In this document: in pieces, positions 7,273 through 10,591 of the stretch
How the letters are laid out: each line of letters begins with the position of its first letter
Numbering within the stretch: the stretch's first letter is position 1
From: Candidatus Izemoplasma sp.
GTDB taxonomy: Bacteria; Bacillota_I; Bacilli_A; Izemoplasmatales; Izemoplasmataceae
Assembly (NCBI GenBank): GCA_021736285.1
Contig: JAIPGE010000035.1
Location: 1 to 10,591 of the forward strand
Reading direction: 5' to 3'
Length of the DNA stretch: 10,591 bases
Notes under the pieces: generated by a model
Database searches by the model: none
What the model was told of the DNA's origin: nothing
The model's input: the letters and a program-made list of their open reading frames with translations, nothing else
Program-made: the position numbers and the translations under genes

Positions 7273-8364
7273 TTATTTTTTCAAGTTTTCCGGCTTATCT
7301 TGTAATTCTTTATAATAACTTGCAGATGTGCGGACAATACCCGTAATTGGAATCGCTAAAATGACTCCCGCGACGCCAAATAGTACTCCAAAGAAGACGA
7401 AACTTGATAAGACAAGTAAAGGATGTAAATTAACTTCTTTACCCATGATATAAGGTTGTAATATATTACCTTGAAATGCTTGTAAAGCGATATTTGCAGC
7501 TAGTAATCCGATAAAAGTATACTCTCCTAGATATAACTGACTAGCTATCGTAAAGGAATAAAGAATCGGTAATATAATCCCAATAAATGCCCCTATATAA
7601 GGAATAATATCAAGAAAACCAAGTACAAATCCAAAGAATAAGCTACGTCTAAAACTGAAGCCAAATGACATAAACATAATGGTAAACAACACACTCATAA
7701 TCAAAATCGAAATAAAACGTCCATTGAAATATTTTTGAATGACACCATTCGCCCGTCTTCCAAGTTCTTCGGTATGATGTTGATATTTTTTTGGTAATGT
7801 TTTAACAATTCCTAAAAAGATTTTTTGTTTATCTTGCAATAAGAAAAATAAAAAGACCGGAACCAAAACTATTACAGCAATAACTGTGACGATGCTCTTA
7901 AAAATATTGATAATGTTAAACATGATAGGTGCAATACCATCTTTCACTTCGGTGAGTCCATAATCATAAATATCTTGTACTGTTTCATTCTCTAATACAG
8001 TGGTTTCAACCCAACTTCTTATGTTTTCAAAGTCATTATTAAAGAAAATCACAGCTTGTTCATAAATAACATCACCAATAAAATAGATAAATAATGACAA
8101 CACCCCTAAAAACAACACTAAGACAATAATAACAATTAGCCATCTTGGTTTGATGTGGGTTTGTTTTTCAAATATATCGATAATAGGAGCCAATAAATAC
8201 GAAATAAATAAGGCAATACCAAAAGGTAAAACAATCGCCGTAATTGCGCCTCTTAACAGTTGTATTTGATGTGAAAACAATAAATTAAAATAATATAGCG
8301 AAATTATAGTGAGGGCTGTCATACCCAAATAATGTAGAATTTTTATTCTTGTATTAAGATCCAT
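7273..8364 (-). CDS. AI-2E family transporter (UPF0118) permease
   Basis: The family includes TqsA, proposed to export autoinducer-2, and Na+/H+ antiporters from extremophiles, so substrate cannot be assigned from homology. The 363 residues fit. A paired hydrophobic region comes first (about 12-30 and 39-60), then a helix at about 74-97. A soluble stretch (about 100-150) follows, then a helix at 155-176. The conserved C-terminal half has GFVLGFLDIIPYIGAFIG (245-262), ILQPYIMGKEVNLHPLL (301-317) and GVLFGVAGVILAIPITG (326-342), all family signatures. The ATG at 8364 is preceded by GGAGG at 8371-8375. An extended -10 promoter lies upstream, after the rpsO terminator. It forms a two-gene unit with the antiporter, suggesting ion or osmotic homeostasis, but that is inference. 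Confidence 0.92.
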   Translation of the reverse strand: MDLNTRIKILHYLGMTALTIISLYYFNLLFSHQIQLLRGAITAIVLPFGIALFISYLLAPIIDIFEKQTHIKPRWLIVIIVLVLFLGVLSLFIYFIGDVIYEQAVIFFNNDFENIRSWVETTVLENETVQDIYDYGLTEVKDGIAPIMFNIINIFKSIVTVIAVIVLVPVFLFFLLQDKQKIFLGIVKTLPKKYQHHTEELGRRANGVIQKYFNGRFISILIMSVLFTIMFMSFGFSFRRSLFFGFVLGFLDIIPYIGAFIGIILPILYSFTIASQLYLGEYTFIGLLAANIALQAFQGNILQPYIMGKEVNLHPLLVLSSFVFFGVLFGVAGVILAIPITGIVRTSASYYKELQDKPENLKK

Positions 8365-8388
8365 AATCCACCTCCACGATTTAACACA

Positions 8389-8397
8389 AGTATATCA
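8389..8397 (-). promoter_or_regulatory. Extended -10 promoter of the permease-antiporter unit
   Basis: TGATATACT matches the extended -10 pattern TGnTATAnT, with no good -35. Transcription would start near 8382, just before the GGAGG site. A second TATAAT at 8399-8404 is an alternative. Confidence 0.5.
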
Positions 8398-8418
8398 TAT
8401 TATAGTGTACATGAAATT

Positions 8419-8441
8419 AAAAAATGCGCAAATGCGCTTTT
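8419..8441 (-). terminator. Intrinsic terminator of rpsO
   Basis: On the minus strand AAAAGCGC, a four-base ATTT loop and GCGC are followed by A and six T. The stem is short but GC-rich against an AT-rich background. It begins three bases after the rpsO stop codon and separates rpsO from the permease gene. Confidence 0.75.
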
Positions 8442-8443
8442 GA

Positions 8444-8713
8444 TTATCGACGAATACCTAATTTTTTGATTAACGTACGATAACGTTCAATTTCGTTGTT
8501 TTTCAAGTATTTTAGTAAGTTACGACGATGTCCAACTTTTTTCAATAATCCACGACGTGAATGATGATCATGTTTATGGACTTGTAAGTGTGCATTTAAC
8601 AATTCAATTTCTTTTGTTAAAAGCGCAACTTGGACCTCAACACTTCCTGTATCGCCTTCTTTTAAGCGATATTCTTCAACGATTTGTTTTCTCATTTCTT
8701 TTGAAACAGCCAT
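8444..8713 (-). CDS. rpsO: 30S ribosomal protein S15
   Basis: S15 is a primary binder of 16S rRNA (the helix 20-22 three-way junction), nucleates assembly of the 30S platform and contributes to an intersubunit bridge. The 89 residues are the standard length, with the typical pattern: EMRKQIVEEYRLKEGDTGSVEVQVALLT (6-33), then the conserved HKHDHHSRRGLLKKVGHRR (46-64) with its rRNA-contacting HDHHSRRGL, and a C-terminal KLGIRR. The initial MAVSKE is also typical. AGGAGG at 8721-8726 lies seven bases before the ATG. It has its own promoter downstream of ribF, a leader of about 78 bases with a conspicuous helix, and its own terminator, so it appears to be expressed as a single gene. Confidence 0.98.
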   Translation of the reverse strand: MAVSKEMRKQIVEEYRLKEGDTGSVEVQVALLTKEIELLNAHLQVHKHDHHSRRGLLKKVGHRRNLLKYLKNNEIERYRTLIKKLGIRR

Positions 8714-8740
8714 ATTAGTTCCTCCTATTATTTTTTCTTA

Positions 8741-8788
8741 CCTAATTCCGCGTTGTACGTTGGAGTGTCGTAAAACATAGAACTAGGC
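8741..8788 (-). promoter_or_regulatory. Possible S15 autoregulatory leader structure of rpsO
   Basis: The rpsO leader contains a long-range helix: CCTAGTTC (minus strand of 8780-8787) can pair with GAATTAGG (8741-8748), eight pairs including one G-U, with a further G-U at the base. Inside it TACG can pair with CGTA as a small hairpin. S15 is known to repress its own mRNA through structured leaders in several bacteria, including a three-way junction in Geobacillus. Whether this one binds S15 is inferred; the helix lies just upstream of, and does not itself cover, the AGGAGG site. Confidence 0.35.
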
Positions 8789-8797
8789 GCACAATAT

Positions 8798-8825
8798 ATT
8801 ATAGCATAACTTATTATAGATGCAA
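8798..8825 (-). promoter_or_regulatory. Promoter of rpsO
   Basis: The minus strand has TTGCAT at 8820-8825, a 16-base spacer and TATAAT at 8798-8803, with TGC just before it, so it is also an extended -10 (TGCTATAAT). It sits directly after the ribF stop codon (8829-8831). The predicted start near 8791 leaves a leader of about 78 bases. Confidence 0.75.
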
Positions 8826-8828
8826 GAA

Positions 8829-9737
8829 TTATCTTCTTTTCTTTTCAAAGAGTTCTAGTGTCGCTGTTTTGTCTTGATCAATGCGGTGAACTAAGGCTTT
8901 AATTGAATCAAATTTTTCTTCATCACGTAGGCGTTTAATAAATTTAATGGTGATGTCTTCCCCATAAATATCTTGATCAAAGTTGAAAATATGGGATTCA
9001 ACACTTAAATCAACCCGACAATTTAATGTTGGATTATGACCAACACTACTCATTGAATCATACCAAGTGTTTTTAACTTTAGTTTGTGTTGCGTAAACCC
9101 CTTGTTTAGGAATTAAATAATGATCTGTATTAATATTGGCTGTTGGATAGCCAATCATGCGTCCTTTTTTCTGCCCATGAATGACTTCTCCTTCAATCAT
9201 GTAGTAATCACCTAAAATTGCTTCTATTTGGGCCACATGGCCAGAATCAATTAAATCTCTAATGTGTGTACTACCAATTTTAAATCCTTGAAAGGTAATC
9301 TCATCCATTACTATTGTCTCAAATTCATGATGGGCTTTTAACGTATCGATTGATCCACTGCCCCGGACGCCAAACTTAAAATCAAAGCCACAAATCAATG
9401 TGTCGATATTGGTTAAATAATGCGCAATGAAATCATTCGGACTTAACTTTGCTTTTTCTTTTGTAAAATTAATAACATAAATGGTATCAACATCAAAATT
9501 TTTAAAAATATCCAATTTACGTTTCAAGGGAGTAATATAATGATAATCAAAATCATAAAGAATGCTTTTTGGATGTTGATCAAATGTAATAATCGCAGTT
9601 TGTAATTTTTTTTGTTTACCAATTTCAATGGTTTTCTTAATTAACGCTTGGTGTGCGATATGAACACCATCAAAAAAACCAATCGCTGCGACTGTTTTGT
9701 TTTTGATTGCAGTGCCATTTAGGGTCTTGATTTCCAT
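8829..9737 (-). CDS. ribF: Bifunctional riboflavin kinase / FMN adenylyltransferase (RibF)
   Basis: RibF phosphorylates riboflavin to FMN and adenylates FMN to FAD in the cytoplasm. The 302 residues match the two-domain form. The N-terminal nucleotidyltransferase has GFFDGVHIAHQ (20-30), TFDQHP (51-56), CGFDFKFG (116-123) and STHIRDLI (156-163). The C-terminal flavokinase has HGQKKGRMIGYPTANI (187-202), GVYAT (213-217), GHNPT (233-237) and VESHIFNFDQDIYGE (246-260). The HxGH nucleotide-binding motif reads HIAH, an unusual Gly-to-Ala change at residue 28. The ATG lies five bases after the truB stop, with its AAAGGA ribosome site inside the end of truB, so the two are probably translationally coupled. 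Position between truB and rpsO is the classic bacterial one. No flavin riboswitch is seen here. Confidence 0.97.
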   Translation of the reverse strand: MEIKTLNGTAIKNKTVAAIGFFDGVHIAHQALIKKTIEIGKQKKLQTAIITFDQHPKSILYDFDYHYITPLKRKLDIFKNFDVDTIYVINFTKEKAKLSPNDFIAHYLTNIDTLICGFDFKFGVRGSGSIDTLKAHHEFETIVMDEITFQGFKIGSTHIRDLIDSGHVAQIEAILGDYYMIEGEVIHGQKKGRMIGYPTANINTDHYLIPKQGVYATQTKVKNTWYDSMSSVGHNPTLNCRVDLSVESHIFNFDQDIYGEDITIKFIKRLRDEEKFDSIKALVHRIDQDKTATLELFEKKRR

Positions 9738-9742
9738 ATAGA

Positions 9743-10591
9743 TCAGTCCTTTAAAAATACATTCGTTGGTTTCATTATTAGTCTTTCGGGATGCTTTTGA
9801 TAAATCGCAAGTAATCGATTGTTGTTATCAACAACCCTGGTTGGACCAAGATGTGGAAACTTCTCCACAGATAACAGTCTACCATATTTTACATCGTCTT
9901 GCATCTTTTTATTGGCAATTACTTTCGGCATGTGTTCAAGGGCATCTGAAAGGGATATAATAGTATAGTCACCATTTTGAATTTGATCTAAAGTATATGC
10001 GTTATCTAGTGAAAACATTCCTGCACCAGTTCGATTTAAACTATAATTATAACCAGGATAACCGAGTTTTTTTGCAATATCATAAGATAATGTTCTTACA
10101 TACAATCCTTTTGAACCTGTTACTTGATAATCAAAATATGCGCAGTCATCTTGATACTGAATAGGGCTCGTTCGTTTGATGGTTTCAATTTGTATTGTTC
10201 GTGAAGGAATATTTTCAATCACAATGCCTTTTCGGGCATATTCATAAAGTCGTTTCCCTTTGTACTTAATCGCCGAATACATTGGTGGTGTCTGAACATA
10301 ATCACCTAAAAAAGATTCAAGTATTAAATCGACATTTGTTAAGTCTGCGACTTTTTTTGTTTCGTTCTCTTCTCCTGTATCATCAAGAGTGGTTGTGCTT
10401 TTACCAACACAAACAGTCGCTTCATAGCGTTTTTTATCTCTATTGAGAAAGCGCATAATTTTAGTGCCGTTCCCAATTCCAATCACAAGCAAACCGGTAG
10501 CGTCAGGATCAAGTGTCCCACTGTGACCAATTTTCCGAGTTTTTAAAATGCCTCTTAAGACCGCAACAACATCGTGCGACGAATAGTCTTT
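9743..10591 (-). CDS. truB: tRNA pseudouridine(55) synthase TruB, 5' end cut by window edge
   Basis: TruB converts uridine 55 to pseudouridine in the T-loop of nearly all tRNAs and also acts as a tRNA chaperone. The frame is open to the right edge, giving 282 residues. A start at the internal ATG at 10490-10492 would remove the catalytic core, so the true start lies beyond the window, probably only about 10-15 residues away. Visible motifs: SSHDVV at the edge, KIGHSGTLDPDATGLL with the catalytic aspartate in GTLDP (E. coli Asp48), DKKRYEATV, PPMYSAIKYKGKRLYEYAR, and GSKGLYVRTLSYDIAKKLG. The C-terminal region (about the last 70 residues) is the short PUA-like tail common in Firmicutes. The usual T of GHTG is S here. 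It ends in TGA, supporting standard code use, and runs directly into ribF. Confidence 0.97.
   Translation of the reverse strand, partial: KDYSSHDVVAVLRGILKTRKIGHSGTLDPDATGLLVIGIGNGTKIMRFLNRDKKRYEATVCVGKSTTTLDDTGEENETKKVADLTNVDLILESFLGDYVQTPPMYSAIKYKGKRLYEYARKGIVIENIPSRTIQIETIKRTSPIQYQDDCAYFDYQVTGSKGLYVRTLSYDIAKKLGYPGYNYSLNRTGAGMFSLDNAYTLDQIQNGDYTIISLSDALEHMPKVIANKKMQDDVKYGRLLSVEKFPHLGPTRVVDNNNRLLAIYQKHPERLIMKPTNVFLKD

Noticed and set aside
10490..10492. Internal ATG as the truB start, giving a 249-residue protein
   Set aside because: The frame continues upstream through SSHDVV and the catalytic GTLDPDATG motif to the window edge, so the gene is simply cut by the window.
1..10591. Mobile element, CRISPR array, tRNA, toxin-antitoxin or defence system
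   Set aside because: I saw no transposase, regularly spaced direct repeats, cloverleaf genes or paired small toxin-type genes. The window is mostly housekeeping, and I find no convincing new multi-gene system.

Overview
This AT-rich window comes from a low-GC Gram-positive lineage in the broad Bacilli/Mollicutes grouping. I would guess an Acholeplasma-, Izemoplasma- or Haloplasma-like relative, but the sequence alone does not fix this. The genetic code looks standard: truB ends in TGA, and every gene reads through at the expected length with TGG for Trp. Shine-Dalgarno sequences (GGAGG and variants) and sigma-A-type promoters are clear. Several promoters rely on an extended -10 (TGnTATAAT) rather than a good -35.

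Almost everything lies on the minus strand, so it reads from right to left. At the right edge is truB (5' end cut off), closely followed by ribF and then rpsO, which has its own promoter and a possible structured leader. This is the usual bacterial order truB-ribF-rpsO-pnp, but here three membrane-protein genes sit between rpsO and pnp: an AI-2E-type permease, a CaCA-type cation/Ca2+ antiporter, and a UPF0316/DUF2179 protein. The first two form a two-gene unit ending in a terminator. The third has a near-consensus promoter with a perfect 14-bp palindrome at its start. Then come pnp and, overlapping its stop codon, the RNase P RNA gene rnpB. The exoribonuclease gene and the ribozyme may therefore share a transcript.

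rnpB converges on the only plus-strand gene, a small two-helix membrane protein of unknown function; both end at one bidirectional terminator. That gene is divergent from yaaA (peroxide-stress family), and their promoters overlap physically. yaaA is followed by lepA (EF4), whose 3' end runs off the left edge.

The theme is housekeeping RNA and translation: pseudouridylation of tRNA (TruB), flavin cofactors (RibF), ribosome assembly (S15), RNA decay (PNPase), tRNA 5' maturation (RNase P) and translation rescue or assembly (LepA). I see no mobile element, CRISPR array, tRNA, toxin-antitoxin pair or defence system. The most unusual points are regulatory and architectural: the pnp/rnpB overlap, the overlapping divergent promoters, the palindromic operator candidate and the rpsO leader.
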